DNA of 64,000 nt from Lactiplantibacillus pingfangensis (lineage in GTDB: Bacteria > Bacillota > Bacilli > Lactobacillales > Lactobacillaceae), in the NCBI RefSeq assembly GCF_005404945.1, contig NZ_BJDG01000012.1:1-64000 (forward strand), written 5' to 3'. Below the pieces are notes generated by a model, which searched no databases, was not told the DNA's origin, and worked only from the letters and a program-made list of their open reading frames with translations. The translations under genes were made by a program, and so were the position numbers. Below, one piece after another: positions 43,451-51,598 of this stretch (position 1 is its first letter; every line of letters begins with the position of its first letter).

Positions 43451-44059
43451 TTACCCCTCAATCAGCTGATCAATTGCGTCTAGATAGGGGATGAGAGGGT
43501 TGATGTGATAGTGCAACTCAGTGGCCAATTTTTCAATATCCTTAAGTGGAATTGATTTTCGGCCACCGTCAGCTTGATGATCCCAATAATGAAAGAGGTC
43601 GGTCGCTGTGAGTAAGAACAAACGGTTTAAGACCGCAAAGCGAATGATGACAAAGCAGATGCCATCTTGTGCCAAACATTTACGCATGTGTTCAATCTGA
43701 TGTTCATGAAAGTTTTTGAGGGGGAAAGCGGTGGTGCTTTTAGTTTCCTTGGCCTCAAAATCTAAGTATCTCCCACGATAAACCCCGTTATAGTCAGTTG
43801 TTGAAGCTTGTTTGAAATAAGCCTCGCGAATCACTGCGGCACTACGGTTTGGATAATCAACTTTAACAATCTGGATGGGAATTGGCTTTTTATGAATAAC
43901 TGCGATATCATTTTCGAGATAATAGGTATTGCTGCTATTGAGCTCTGATTCTAAGCTCATTCCCCGATCACCGAAGTTAACGTTGGCAAACTTAGTGGAC
44001 TTTGATTTAGAATGAGAGGGTTGGCGAAATGCTTTGCCGTTTGGATAACGAATCGTCAC
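43451..44059 (-). CDS. recU: Holliday junction resolvase RecU
   Basis: 202 residues with a GTG start behind AGGAGG. N-terminal NPNG-like YPNGKAF, the GMSLESELNSSN segment, active-site RGRYLDFEAKETKS (Asp, Glu-x-Lys of the PD-(D/E)xK nuclease) and FHEHQIEHM are all typical. It resolves Holliday junctions during recombination and chromosome segregation. It forms an operon with pbp1A and is divergent from ypsA. Confidence 0.95.
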   Translation of the reverse strand: MTIRYPNGKAFRQPSHSKSKSTKFANVNFGDRGMSLESELNSSNTYYLENDIAVIHKKPIPIQIVKVDYPNRSAAVIREAYFKQASTTDYNGVYRGRYLDFEAKETKSTTAFPLKNFHEHQIEHMRKCLAQDGICFVIIRFAVLNRLFLLTATDLFHYWDHQADGGRKSIPLKDIEKLATELHYHINPLIPYLDAIDQLIEG

Positions 44060-44163
44060 ATTATCAACCTCCTAATAATTTCATATTTTACCATTAAAGC
44101 AAGTAATGTGAAATAACTGTGACAGTTTGAAGACCTAATCCCGTGTAAAAAGGAGATTTTTTT

Positions 44164-44733
44164 GTGAGTCGATTATGGATGAGTGGCTATCGAAGTTATG
44201 AATTAAGTGTGTTTAGTGATCAAGATGATAAATTAAAAGTGATTAAATATGCACTCACGCGGTATTTGACCGAACAGATTGAAGACGGCATGGACTGGCT
44301 AATCACTGGCGGTCAACTTGGTGTGGAACAGTGGTGTGCCGAGGTCGGACTGGCGTTGAAGCAGACCTATCCTGAGTTGAAAGTGGCTATGATGCTCCCT
44401 TACGGTGAATTTGGGGGACGCTGGAACGAAAACAATCAGGCTAAATTGCAAACCTTATTAGCCCAAGTTGATTTTCACGCCGCAGTTAGTAAACAAACTT
44501 ATGAAAATCCACAACAATTAAAAAATTACCAAGAATTCATGTTAACGCACACGGATGGGGCGGCTTTGGTGTATGATCCAGATAATCCCGGGAAACCGAC
44601 TTATGATTATGATATTATTCGGTCGTTTGATGAGACCCATCCGTATCCATTGACCATCATTGATTTTGATTGGTTACAAGAAAGTGCGAATGAGTATGCA
44701 GAAAAACAGAATAATGGTTTTAATTTTGAATAA
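44164..44733 (+). CDS. YpsA family protein (DUF1273)
   Basis: 189 residues, GTG start after AAAAAGGAG. WMSGYRSYELSVF, DWLITGGQLGVEQW, and MLPYGEFGGRWNENNQ are the conserved blocks of this SLOG-like Rossmann family, which is thought to bind nucleotides or ADP-ribose derivatives. In B. subtilis YpsA influences cell division, and it is next to gpsB there as here. Confidence 0.9.
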   Translation: MSRLWMSGYRSYELSVFSDQDDKLKVIKYALTRYLTEQIEDGMDWLITGGQLGVEQWCAEVGLALKQTYPELKVAMMLPYGEFGGRWNENNQAKLQTLLAQVDFHAAVSKQTYENPQQLKNYQEFMLTHTDGAALVYDPDNPGKPTYDYDIIRSFDETHPYPLTIIDFDWLQESANEYAEKQNNGFNFE

Positions 44734-44807
44734 AGTCTGCTACAATGTTTTAAGTAATGCGGATGCCGACTTGGTGTCGCGCGAATAACAATGAGGTGTT
44801 TTTAAAT

Positions 44808-45149
44808 ATGGCTAAACGTAATTTTACTCCCAAAGACATCCTGCAAAAAGAATTTAAACCAAAAATGCGGGGTTATGATCCTGCTGACGTGGATGGGTTC
44901 TTGGACAATGTCATTAAGGACTATGAGTCATTTACTAAAGATAACCAACAACTTTCAGATGAAAACGAACGGTTGCGGGCCAAAGTCGACGAACTGACAA
45001 AGCAAGTCGCCGTTGGTGCAACCAGTCCATCTTCACAACCAACTAGTACGGTGACGAACATGGATATTCTGAAACGGTTATCTAACTTGGAACGCCACGT
45101 CTTTGGTGCCCAATTAGATAATAATCAAAACGAATCACATCGTCTATAA
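44808..45149 (+). CDS. gpsB: Cell division regulator GpsB
   Basis: 113 residues from the ATG at 44808 (SD GAGGTG). The DivIVA-like N-terminal domain has [28 protein letters not shown], a coiled coil follows (about 40-75), then a Ser/Thr/Pro linker and a C-terminal helical trimerisation segment ([14 protein letters not shown]). GpsB shuttles PBP1 between side wall and septum; pbp1A lies 1.4 kb away. Confidence 0.95.
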   Translation: MAKRNFTPKDILQKEFKPKMRGYDPADVDGFLDNVIKDYESFTKDNQQLSDENERLRAKVDELTKQVAVGATSPSSQPTSTVTNMDILKRLSNLERHVFGAQLDNNQNESHRL

Positions 45150-45158
45150 CAGTGATTC

Positions 45159-45553
45159 AATGTAAATTCTGGGTAATCGCGGTCGGCTTAAGTCGGCTGA
45201 GGAAGGTCCATGCCCGCACAAGCTGCGATGCTTGTAGTGTTCGTGCTCGGTGAAAAAATAAGCTGGGGAACCGATTTTATCGGTTACGGCGGAAAAAACG
45301 ACTAAGGCGCAAGCTATGCCCGAGTATTCCTGAAAAGTGCCACAGTGACGATACTTAGTTGGAAACGACTAAGTTGGAACGCGGTAAACCCCTCGAGCGG
45401 GCAACCCAAACTACGGTAGGGGCGCTTCACATAAGTAAATGAACTAAATGTGGGGGGAGATCCTTGTGATCTCGAGATAGATGATTGCCGCCTAACTAAT
45501 AGACACCTGTGCTTTAGTTAGGTACAAAACATGGCCTACAGGAATTTACATTT
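45159..45553 (+). ncRNA. rnpB: RNase P RNA, Bacillus (B) type
   Basis: The P1 stem AATGTAAATTC pairs with GAATTTACATT at the 3' end. Conserved blocks include GAGGAAGGTCCATGCC (CR-I), the GGTAAACCCC segment, AACCCAAACTACGGTAGGGGC near the middle, and the 3' ATAGATGATTGCCGCC with ACAAAACATGGCCTACAG. The position between gpsB and the rlmL-like gene matches B. subtilis. It is the catalytic RNA that matures tRNA 5' ends. Confidence 0.96.
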
Positions 45554-45562
45554 AGACAGGAG

Positions 45563-45597
45563 ACTAGGACAAAAGCTTGCTTTTGTCCTAGTTTTTT
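45563..45597 (+). terminator. Terminator of rnpB
   Basis: ACTAGGACAAAAGC-TT-GCTTTTGTCCTAGT, a perfect stem followed by TTTTT. Confidence 0.9.
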
Positions 45598-45775
45598 AAT
45601 ACGGAAAGTTTGCGAACTTTGAAGTATGCTAAACTAGAGTGTGCAGGCCGGCGGAGTCTCCAGCTGGACTGAGCACATTTCGGAAGCAGCCAAGCTTACG
45701 AGTAAAAAGAACTGCTTGCCAGTAAAAATAGTTAAACGATAAATTTTAATTAAAAACAGTAATCGGGAGGAACCT
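45598..45775 (+). promoter_or_regulatory. Promoter and structured leader of the rlmL-like gene
   Basis: A TATGCT -10 box (about 45626) is followed by a long leader. In it, GTGC...AGTC...CCAGCTGG...GACT...GCAC (about 45640-45675) makes one hairpin, and AAGCAG/CTGCTT (about 45685-45718) a second. The gap to the start codon is about 150 bases, unusually long for a housekeeping gene. No known riboswitch pattern is recognised. Confidence 0.45.
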
Positions 45776-46924
45776 ATGCAAGAATTTAGATTAATTGCAA
45801 CATGTGCGAGTGGGATGGAAGCTTTGGTAGGACGCGAATTGCGCGACCTCGGCTATCAAACCCAAGTGGAAAATGGCCGTGTCCGTTTTAATGGGACCAT
45901 TGAAGATATTTTACGGGCGAATATTTGGCTACGAACTGCCGATCGTATCAAAATTATTGTCGGTGAGTTTAACGCCTACACCTTTGATGAGTTATTCGAA
46001 AAAACATTAGCCTTACCATGGGATCAATTGTTACCGATGGATGCCGAATTTCCGGTCGAAGGCAAGTCACGTAATTCGAAACTACACAGTGTGCCAGATG
46101 TGCAGTCAATCGTCAAAAAGGCTATCGTGAATCAGTTAGCCGCTACCTATCATCGAAATGGTCATTTACCCGAAACTGGGGCGTTGTTCCCATTAGAAGT
46201 CGCTATCAATAAGGATAAGGTCATGTTGACATTGGATACGACCGGGAGCAGCTTGTTTAAACGGGGTTATCGTCTGGAAAAAGGTGGCGCGCCGCTGAAA
46301 GAAAACATGGCCGCAGCCTTAGTGTTGTTAGCCAAATGGTACTCAGACAATCCGTTTGTTGATCCGGTTTGTGGGTCGGGAACGATTCCAATTGAAGCCG
46401 CCTTGTTGGCACGCAACATTGCGCCTGGGATCAAGCGCGCGTTTGCTTGTGAAAAGTGGGATTGGGTGCCGGCAGGTCTGAGCCAAGACCTACGTGATGA
46501 TGCTAAATCTAAGATCAATCATGATATCGAACTTGATATTAGTGGTTATGATATTGATGGTAAAATGATCGACATTGCAAGATTAAACGCGCAGGAGGCT
46601 GGTGTCTTACATGACATCAACTTCAAACAATTGGCCGTCAAAGACTTCACGACTGATAAGGTTAATGGTGTGATTATCGCCAATCCACCTTATGGGGAAC
46701 GGTTAAGTGACCGTGATACTGTCCGCATTTTGTACCGTCAAATGGGTCAAGTTTATGCGAAGTTGCCTAGTTGGAGTAAGTATATCTTAACTAGCGACTT
46801 AGAATTCGAAGACTACTTTGGCAAAAAAGCGACGAAACGTCGGAAACTGTATAACGGGGCGTTACGTACCGATTACTTCCAGTATTGGGGTAAACGAATT
46901 CGACCTGCCCGTACGAGTGATTAG
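45776..46924 (+). CDS. THUMP-domain 23S rRNA guanine methyltransferase (YpsC/RlmL type)
   Basis: 382 residues, ATG behind GGGAGG. N-terminal THUMP domain (about 1-165) with LIATCASGMEALVGRELR and NIWLRTADRIKIIV. SAM methyltransferase domain: DPVCGSGTIPIEAALLARN and the catalytic IIANPPYGERL. Length matches the single-domain Firmicutes enzyme that makes m2G in 23S rRNA (the N-terminal half of E. coli RlmKL). Has its own promoter and terminator. Confidence 0.93.
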   Translation: MQEFRLIATCASGMEALVGRELRDLGYQTQVENGRVRFNGTIEDILRANIWLRTADRIKIIVGEFNAYTFDELFEKTLALPWDQLLPMDAEFPVEGKSRNSKLHSVPDVQSIVKKAIVNQLAATYHRNGHLPETGALFPLEVAINKDKVMLTLDTTGSSLFKRGYRLEKGGAPLKENMAAALVLLAKWYSDNPFVDPVCGSGTIPIEAALLARNIAPGIKRAFACEKWDWVPAGLSQDLRDDAKSKINHDIELDISGYDIDGKMIDIARLNAQEAGVLHDINFKQLAVKDFTTDKVNGVIIANPPYGERLSDRDTVRILYRQMGQVYAKLPSWSKYILTSDLEFEDYFGKKATKRRKLYNGALRTDYFQYWGKRIRPARTSD

Positions 46925-46968
46925 TTAACGGCGATTGCTGACATGATTGCGCCTGAAAGTCGTAATTA

Positions 46969-47025
46969 GCCTAAAAATAATGACATCGTCGACTTGACGG
47001 TGTCATTATTTTTAGGCTTTTTTTG
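46969..47025. terminator. Bidirectional terminator
   Basis: A long stem GCCTAAAAATAATGACA against TGTCATTATTTTTAGGC, with a GTCGAC loop region, followed by seven T. It serves the methyltransferase gene, and its right end overlaps the stop of the convergent small zinc-ribbon gene. Confidence 0.85.
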
Positions 47026-47191
47026 GTTGGCCTGATCGAATCTGAACGCAGTCGTGACAGTAGATTTTCGCCCCATTAAGTTTCAAATAAGCCTGAATCT
47101 CAGTCATGCCACGCGGTGGAATGGGCATGTCGATATAAGCGCGCTCATCGTGTTGCAACGCTTTACCACAGTTGGCACAGTTAAATTTCAT
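47012..47191 (-). CDS. Small four-cysteine zinc-ribbon-like protein, paralogue 2
   Basis: 59 residues from the ATG at 47191; another ATG is one codon upstream, both behind TGAGGG. CANCGK at the N-terminus and YCHDC near residue 46 mirror the protein at 29675-29854, with the shared middle PPRGMTEIQAYL and N-G-A-K-I-Y. Both have the same length and metal-ribbon pattern. Function unknown. Confidence 0.75.
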   Translation of the reverse strand: MKFNCANCGKALQHDERAYIDMPIPPRGMTEIQAYLKLNGAKIYCHDCVQIRSGQPKKA

Positions 47192-47213
47192 CATGACCCT
47201 CACTTTCAGTGAT

Positions 47214-47969
47214 TCAGTCGGTCAAATAGTAGTCAAAAAAGTTAGCGATTTTTTCCATCAATGGAATCTTAACCAGATGTTTCGCTTGATAACCCGTAAT
47301 AAAAGCCACTTGTTCAGCATAGGGTTGCGGCTGAATCCGGTCAAAGAAATCGCGCGACTGGGCATACGGAATCCGTTCGTCATCAGTGCCATGCCAAAAT
47401 AGTAGTGGTCGATGATTAATCGTTTCCGGATGTCGATTTAAATCATAATAATCAATCCAACTGGTTAATTGTTGCATATCATCTGGTAAATACAAGTGAT
47501 GCTTGGCGGCGTGTTCACGAACTAATTGGGCATAGGCATTCAAATTTGGGGTTCCCATAATAATAGTGGCGGCTTTGATTTCAGGATGTTGCGTCAATAG
47601 GGCGCCAGTGGTCATCCCACCCATGGAATAGCCGCCGACTCCAATTTGGTCATTTAAAATTAAGTGGCGTTGCCGATAGAAGTCAATAATCAATTGAAAC
47701 TCGGCTAAGTTTCCCTGAATGCTATTCCAAAAAGTCATGGACGGCAAGGTACTGACGGGCTGCTGGCGCTGACCATGATTCATCGCATCCGGTAAGATGA
47801 CCCGGATGTTTTTTTGTGCCAATTTGCGCGCCTGAGTTAAGACGAGTTCTTTTTCTGAGCGCCAACCGTGGTAAAAAACCACTAGGGGTGTGGCTTGGTA
47901 ACGGTGCTCGTCCGCGACAACTTCTAGGATGGGCACATCTTGTAACTTTCTTTGCAAAATTTCAACCAT
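47214..47969 (-). CDS. Alpha/beta hydrolase (YitV-like esterase)
   Basis: 251 residues. FYHGWRSEKE is the oxyanion region, GYSMGG the Ser nucleophile elbow, HGTDDERIPY holds the acid Asp, and the catalytic His lies near the C-terminus in YQAKHLVKIP. It resembles the prolyl-oligopeptidase-like esterases of the YitV group. The start ATG at 47969 has AAGAAA-type sequence but a weak SD. Substrate unknown. Confidence 0.85.
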   Translation of the reverse strand: MVEILQRKLQDVPILEVVADEHRYQATPLVVFYHGWRSEKELVLTQARKLAQKNIRVILPDAMNHGQRQQPVSTLPSMTFWNSIQGNLAEFQLIIDFYRQRHLILNDQIGVGGYSMGGMTTGALLTQHPEIKAATIIMGTPNLNAYAQLVREHAAKHHLYLPDDMQQLTSWIDYYDLNRHPETINHRPLLFWHGTDDERIPYAQSRDFFDRIQPQPYAEQVAFITGYQAKHLVKIPLMEKIANFFDYYLTD

Positions 47970-48081
47970 TGCAATAATCTCACTTTATTATTTGATAACT
48001 TAACTTTGACAGAAAAAGTTATAAAAAACAACTGAGATGCTTATATGATTGCCAGTGATTGTCTGTTAGTCAAATGCGGTT

Positions 48082-48443
48082 GAAAGATGAAAAGAAGTCA
48101 ACGTTGTCGCTTCCAGGCATCACTGATTACATGCGGACGAGGGACCAGGTCAAGCCTGGGGAGCGGTCTTGCCCTTCGCCCGGAATGGTTGCAAAAACCG
48201 CAACTATCCCGGACCGTCCGTCCCGTAAGACCGGCTAAAAAACGCCGCTCAAACGGGAATTTCACGTCCGATGCAATCAGCGACGCCTTCCAGCCAGGCT
48301 AATGGTTATAAAGATAAAAAAGTTTAAAAATATTTGATCTTTAAAAATAATGGCGTCAGTTTATTAGAATCTAAAAATTGAAAGATGAAATTCGCGAATA
48401 ATTTCCATCGTGTCAATAACCAGCTCATGCAGATTAATTAGGA
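48082..48443 (+). repeat. Flank modules around the second 184-bp element
   Basis: GAAAGATGAAA occurs at 48082-48092, just 17 bases before the element, and a longer module GAAAGATGAAATTCGC...CATCGTGTCAAT lies at 48380-48418 after it. The latter matches the left flank of copy 1 (40546-40580) closely, so parts of the module bracket this copy. The rest of 48294-48595 is AT-rich and without a gene. Confidence 0.6.
48110..48293 (+). repeat. 184-bp multi-branched structured element, copy 2
   Basis: The same CTTCCAG direct repeats bound it (48110-48116, 48287-48293). It aligns with copy 1 (40617-40800) end to end without gaps. Where the outer stem of copy 1 has CTGATC/GATCAG and CGGCCG/CGGCCG, this copy has CTGATT/AATCAG and CGGACG/CGTCCG. 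Where copy 1 has GGCGT/ACGCC this copy has CCCGT/ACGGG, and CTTGC/GCAAG becomes GTTGC/GCAAC. The blocks TCCCGGACCGTCCGT and CAAGCCTG are identical. It lies in a divergent promoter region between the esterase and nucleotidyltransferase genes. Confidence 0.82.
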
Positions 48444-48595
48444 ACCGGTACTGATATGGTTCTGTTCACACTTATTTTTAAACTTGCAACCTGTAGTTAG
48501 GATTGTTTAGCTGGTCAAACCATGCCATAATTATTAGTAATCAGCGTAAATGAAATGCGGTCTAGTGTCAGCAATCAATTGAGGATGGTGAAAAG

Positions 48596-49159
48596 ATGAC
48601 AGATGAGGCTTACATCAAAAACATCTTACGAACAACGCCGGATTTATGGCAAATCTTACAGTTAATTCGCCGCTTGGGACTGCCTCAGGGCTGTTTAGCT
48701 GCAGGCAGTATTCGGAATTCAGTTTGGCAGGCATTGAGCGATCAGCCCATCGAACTGTTGAATGATGTCGATGTGGTATTCTTTGACCCACAACGACCGG
48801 CAAATGATGACTTAGCCATTGATGGGCAGCTCCAACAGTGGGCGCCGCAATATCAGTGGCAAGTTAAAAATGAAGTCTATATGGCGCATTATAATTTTAA
48901 TGATGGACCGGCGTTTGACTCGGTAGCGGATGCGATCGGCCATTTTGTCGAAGTCCCGACTTGTATCGGTGCGCGATTGACCAGTGATGATCAACTGGAA
49001 CTTATTACGCCGCATGGAGTCCAAGACTTGATGACACTAAAATGTCGACCGATTCCCATGTATCAACAAGATGCCCGCCATTTAGCCATTTATCGGCAAC
49101 GCATGCAAGCAAAGCAGTGGCAACAGCGCTGGCCGAAGTTGCAGGTCAGTGATCATTAA
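48596..49159 (+). CDS. Nucleotidyltransferase family protein (DUF925)
   Basis: 187 residues, ATG after GAGGATG. The Pol-beta-like core is seen in LAAGSIRNSVWQ and NDVDVVFFD, the GS...DxD pattern, followed by a family-typical HFVEVPTCIGARL segment and LMTLKCRPIP. Members are of unknown role. It starts a three-gene group with a MazG-like protein and a second nucleotidyltransferase. Confidence 0.85.
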   Translation: MTDEAYIKNILRTTPDLWQILQLIRRLGLPQGCLAAGSIRNSVWQALSDQPIELLNDVDVVFFDPQRPANDDLAIDGQLQQWAPQYQWQVKNEVYMAHYNFNDGPAFDSVADAIGHFVEVPTCIGARLTSDDQLELITPHGVQDLMTLKCRPIPMYQQDARHLAIYRQRMQAKQWQQRWPKLQVSDH

Positions 49160-49241
49160 TGAAACCAGCAGTCTTGCAATCGCAATGGGTTAAGACTCAC
49201 ACAGTTGGCACTAACTAAGGACATCTGAAAGCAGGCCTATT

Positions 49242-49574
49242 TTGACAACACTTAAAGCGCACCAAGCATGGTTAGTTAAATTTTATCAGCAACGGCAGTG
49301 GTATCAATATTCCCCGTTTATTCGCTTGAATTTTCTGACTGAGGAAGTCGGTGAATTGTCACGAGCCATCCGCGCTCTTGAAATTGGCCGTGATCATCCC
49401 GGTGAGTCAACGCCTAGTCAGGCTGACTTAAATGCGAATTTAGAAGAAGAGCTAGCTGATGTTTTAGATCAAGTCTTAATTATGAGTAGTAAGTTCAAAC
49501 TTGATCCAGAACAATTGTTACAGGCGAGTGAGCAAAAGTTAAAACAGCGCTTTAAAGACCAAGCTGGTGATTAA
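49242..49574 (+). CDS. MazG-like nucleotide pyrophosphohydrolase
   Basis: 110 residues with a TTG start and weak AAAGCAGG upstream. Metal-binding EEVGELSRAIRALE and EEELADVLDQVLI match the all-alpha NTP pyrophosphatase family (ExxE..ExxD). These enzymes hydrolyse nucleoside triphosphates to monophosphate and pyrophosphate and clear damaged nucleotides. It overlaps the next gene by 8 bases. Confidence 0.83.
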   Translation: MTTLKAHQAWLVKFYQQRQWYQYSPFIRLNFLTEEVGELSRAIRALEIGRDHPGESTPSQADLNANLEEELADVLDQVLIMSSKFKLDPEQLLQASEQKLKQRFKDQAGD

Positions 49575-50358
49575 ACTGTTAGAACGAACACTTGAGTTGT
49601 TACGACGCTTAAAAAGCACTTATTCAAAAACATTGGGCCAAAATCTGGTGGGAATTTACTTACATGGGTCGTATGTCCTGGGGTCATATCAAGAACAAGT
49701 CAGTGATCTGGATTACATTGTCATCGTCAAGCGACCGTTAAAGTTGGCCGAAAAACAAGCTTTGATGACGCAAACTTTGACCAAGCTATGGCCGCTTGCA
49801 CCGGCAAAGGGACTTGAATTTCATGTGTTACTATTGGCGGATACTCTGCATTTTCAGCAACCCTTACCGTTCGACTTCCACTTTTCAAAGATGCACTATG
49901 CGGAATATTTAGCGCGACCGCAAGCTTATTTAGCACAGATGCATGGGACTGACCCTGATTTGGCAGCGCACTTAACGATTTTAACGACTACCGGTCAGGT
50001 GTTACTAGGCCCCGCGATTGCAAACGTTTTTGCACCGGTTCCCAGCGAAGATTATTGGGCTAGCCTAGTTTTTGATATTGCGGATGCACGACAGACGATC
50101 CATGAGACCCCCACGTATACGGTTTTAAACCTATGCCGAGTTTTGGCCTATCGCACTGATGGCCTGATTCTGTCAAAAGCTGGCGGCGGTCAATGGGGAT
50201 TAACGCATCTGCAACGACAGTATTGGCCGGTCATGCAACACGCGTTAACCGCTTACCAGTCACCAGCGGCCAAGCCGCCGAAATACGATCAAGCACAATT
50301 GACGGCCTTTGCCAGCTGGATGTTAGCCAAAATCGGCATCGCGGAATCGTTGACTTGA
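49567..50358 (+). CDS. AadA-like nucleotidyltransferase with DUF4111 domain
   Basis: 263 residues, GTG start within the end of the mazG-like gene. The GS-x-DxD nucleotidyltransferase motif is in LHGSYVLGSYQEQVSDLDYIV. The C-terminal DUF4111 part, with GPAIANVFAPVPSEDYW, VLNLCRVLAYRTDG and KAGGGQWGL, matches the ANT(3'')-type aminoglycoside adenylyltransferases. Chromosomal homologues in lactobacilli may act on other substrates; resistance cannot be claimed from sequence. Overlap points to co-translation with the pyrophosphohydrolase. Confidence 0.8.
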   Translation: MIKLLERTLELLRRLKSTYSKTLGQNLVGIYLHGSYVLGSYQEQVSDLDYIVIVKRPLKLAEKQALMTQTLTKLWPLAPAKGLEFHVLLLADTLHFQQPLPFDFHFSKMHYAEYLARPQAYLAQMHGTDPDLAAHLTILTTTGQVLLGPAIANVFAPVPSEDYWASLVFDIADARQTIHETPTYTVLNLCRVLAYRTDGLILSKAGGGQWGLTHLQRQYWPVMQHALTAYQSPAAKPPKYDQAQLTAFASWMLAKIGIAESLT

Positions 50359-50456
50359 TGACGATAAAAATGGTTATTAGAGCTGACAAAGATCATGATG
50401 ATGATGTAAAATAAGTCGTTGTATTAATCAATAAGCAAATTAAAAGGGATGAGTTA

Positions 50457-50945
50457 ATGACACTATCAGATGTGTTACTAGTGATTGATATGCAAACTGG
50501 GCTCAGCGATACGGTTGATTACGCGAGCGTTTTAACGAAAGTTAGTGCACGAATTGAGCAGTACCACTCAGCCAAACGCCCGGTGGTTTTTATGCAACAT
50601 ACGGATGATGAGTTAGTCTACGGCAGTGCAGCCTGGCAATTGGCGCCACAACTGCCACGACAAGCGGTTGATCGGGTCATCTTAAAAACGCACTCGGATT
50701 CATTTTTTGAGACTGGGCTGGCCGACTATTTGCGGCGTTTGCAAGTCAAGCAAGTTGAAGTTTGTGGCTTACAAACGGAATATTGTGTGGATACAGCGAT
50801 TCGAGTTGGTCATTTTTGCGGGTTTCAAATGATGATGATTCGGGGAAATAGCACCACTTATGATGCCAACGGGTTAACTGCAGCTCAAATTCGGCAACAT
50901 CACGAAAGTATTTGGGACGGTAGTTTTGCCACACTGATAGATTAG
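50457..50945 (+). CDS. Isochorismatase-like cysteine hydrolase
   Basis: 162 residues, ATG behind AAAGGGATGAG. Catalytic triad: Asp in LLVIDMQTG (near residue 11), Lys in VILKTHSDSFF (near 77), and Cys in QTEYCVDTAIR (near 104), with cis-peptide context. It may be a nicotinamidase-like amide hydrolase; the substrate is open. Single gene with a terminator. Confidence 0.87.
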   Translation: MTLSDVLLVIDMQTGLSDTVDYASVLTKVSARIEQYHSAKRPVVFMQHTDDELVYGSAAWQLAPQLPRQAVDRVILKTHSDSFFETGLADYLRRLQVKQVEVCGLQTEYCVDTAIRVGHFCGFQMMMIRGNSTTYDANGLTAAQIRQHHESIWDGSFATLID

Positions 50946-50951
50946 TATCGA

Positions 50952-50984
50952 AACCAGGATGGCTAGTAGCGATCCTGGTTTTTT
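50952..50984 (+). terminator. Terminator after the isochorismatase-like gene
   Basis: AACCAGGAT pairs with ATCCTGGTT, loop of 11 bases, then TTTT. The convergent TetR gene ends at 50983. Confidence 0.85.
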
Positions 50985-51507
50985 AAGCGAATTTAGCGAC
51001 TTGTTGCGCTAAATAGGTCGGTGATTCAGGAAAATCATGTTGTAACCAAGTTGCGGCTAAATTAACGACCGCGCCTGAGAAAAATTCTAAATAATAGGGT
51101 TCATTAATGATTTGACTATGGGTCGCAATACGGTCTTGACGAAGCAGTGCCACAAAGACCGTTTGAAAAGTTTGCGTGAAAATTAAACTTTTACCATTTT
51201 GTAAGAGCAGACGATTGTTGACAGCATCTTGCTGAATGATTTCAAAATAGTTCGCCATCAACTTGGTCAACGTTACTTTAGGGGTGTTCGGTAAGCCCCG
51301 TAAATAGTGGCTCATATATTGTATTTGATAAGTAAAAATAATTTTATCAAAATTACCAAAATTCCGATAAAAATAAGTTCGTGACACTTGCGCGGCTTGG
51401 CAGAGCTCAGTGATGGAAATTAAGCTCATAGGTTTGCGAGACATTAGTTGGAGCAAGGCACGGTAGGTGGCAGCGAGATGTTGCTGCTTTTGTTCTTGTG
51501 GACTCAT
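50983..51507 (-). CDS. TetR-family regulator next to an MFS exporter
   Basis: 174 residues from the ATG at 51507. GGAGGT is 11 bases upstream; a TTG three codons earlier sits too close to it. Helix-turn-helix SITELCQAAQVSRTYFYRNFGNFDKI at about 33-58. It is divergent from the DHA2 exporter gene, and a dyad lies between them, the usual layout of a local drug-responsive repressor. Confidence 0.87.
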   Translation of the reverse strand: MSPQEQKQQHLAATYRALLQLMSRKPMSLISITELCQAAQVSRTYFYRNFGNFDKIIFTYQIQYMSHYLRGLPNTPKVTLTKLMANYFEIIQQDAVNNRLLLQNGKSLIFTQTFQTVFVALLRQDRIATHSQIINEPYYLEFFSGAVVNLAATWLQHDFPESPTYLAQQVAKFA

Positions 51508-51555
51508 AGTTAACAAAAACCTCCTTTTTGTAACCTAACTGTTTACCCCTTTAGT

Positions 51556-51576
51556 ATCGCACAACTATACTGCGAT
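51556..51576. promoter_or_regulatory. Candidate operator between TetR gene and exporter
   Basis: ATCGCA-N9-TGCGAT, a 21-bp dyad in the 91-base divergent gap, 23 bases ahead of the exporter start. A GTAA...TTAC half-site pair lies upstream. Binding by the TetR protein is inferred. Confidence 0.5.
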
Positions 51577-51598
51577 TATCACTTAGGGGGAATTTAGT

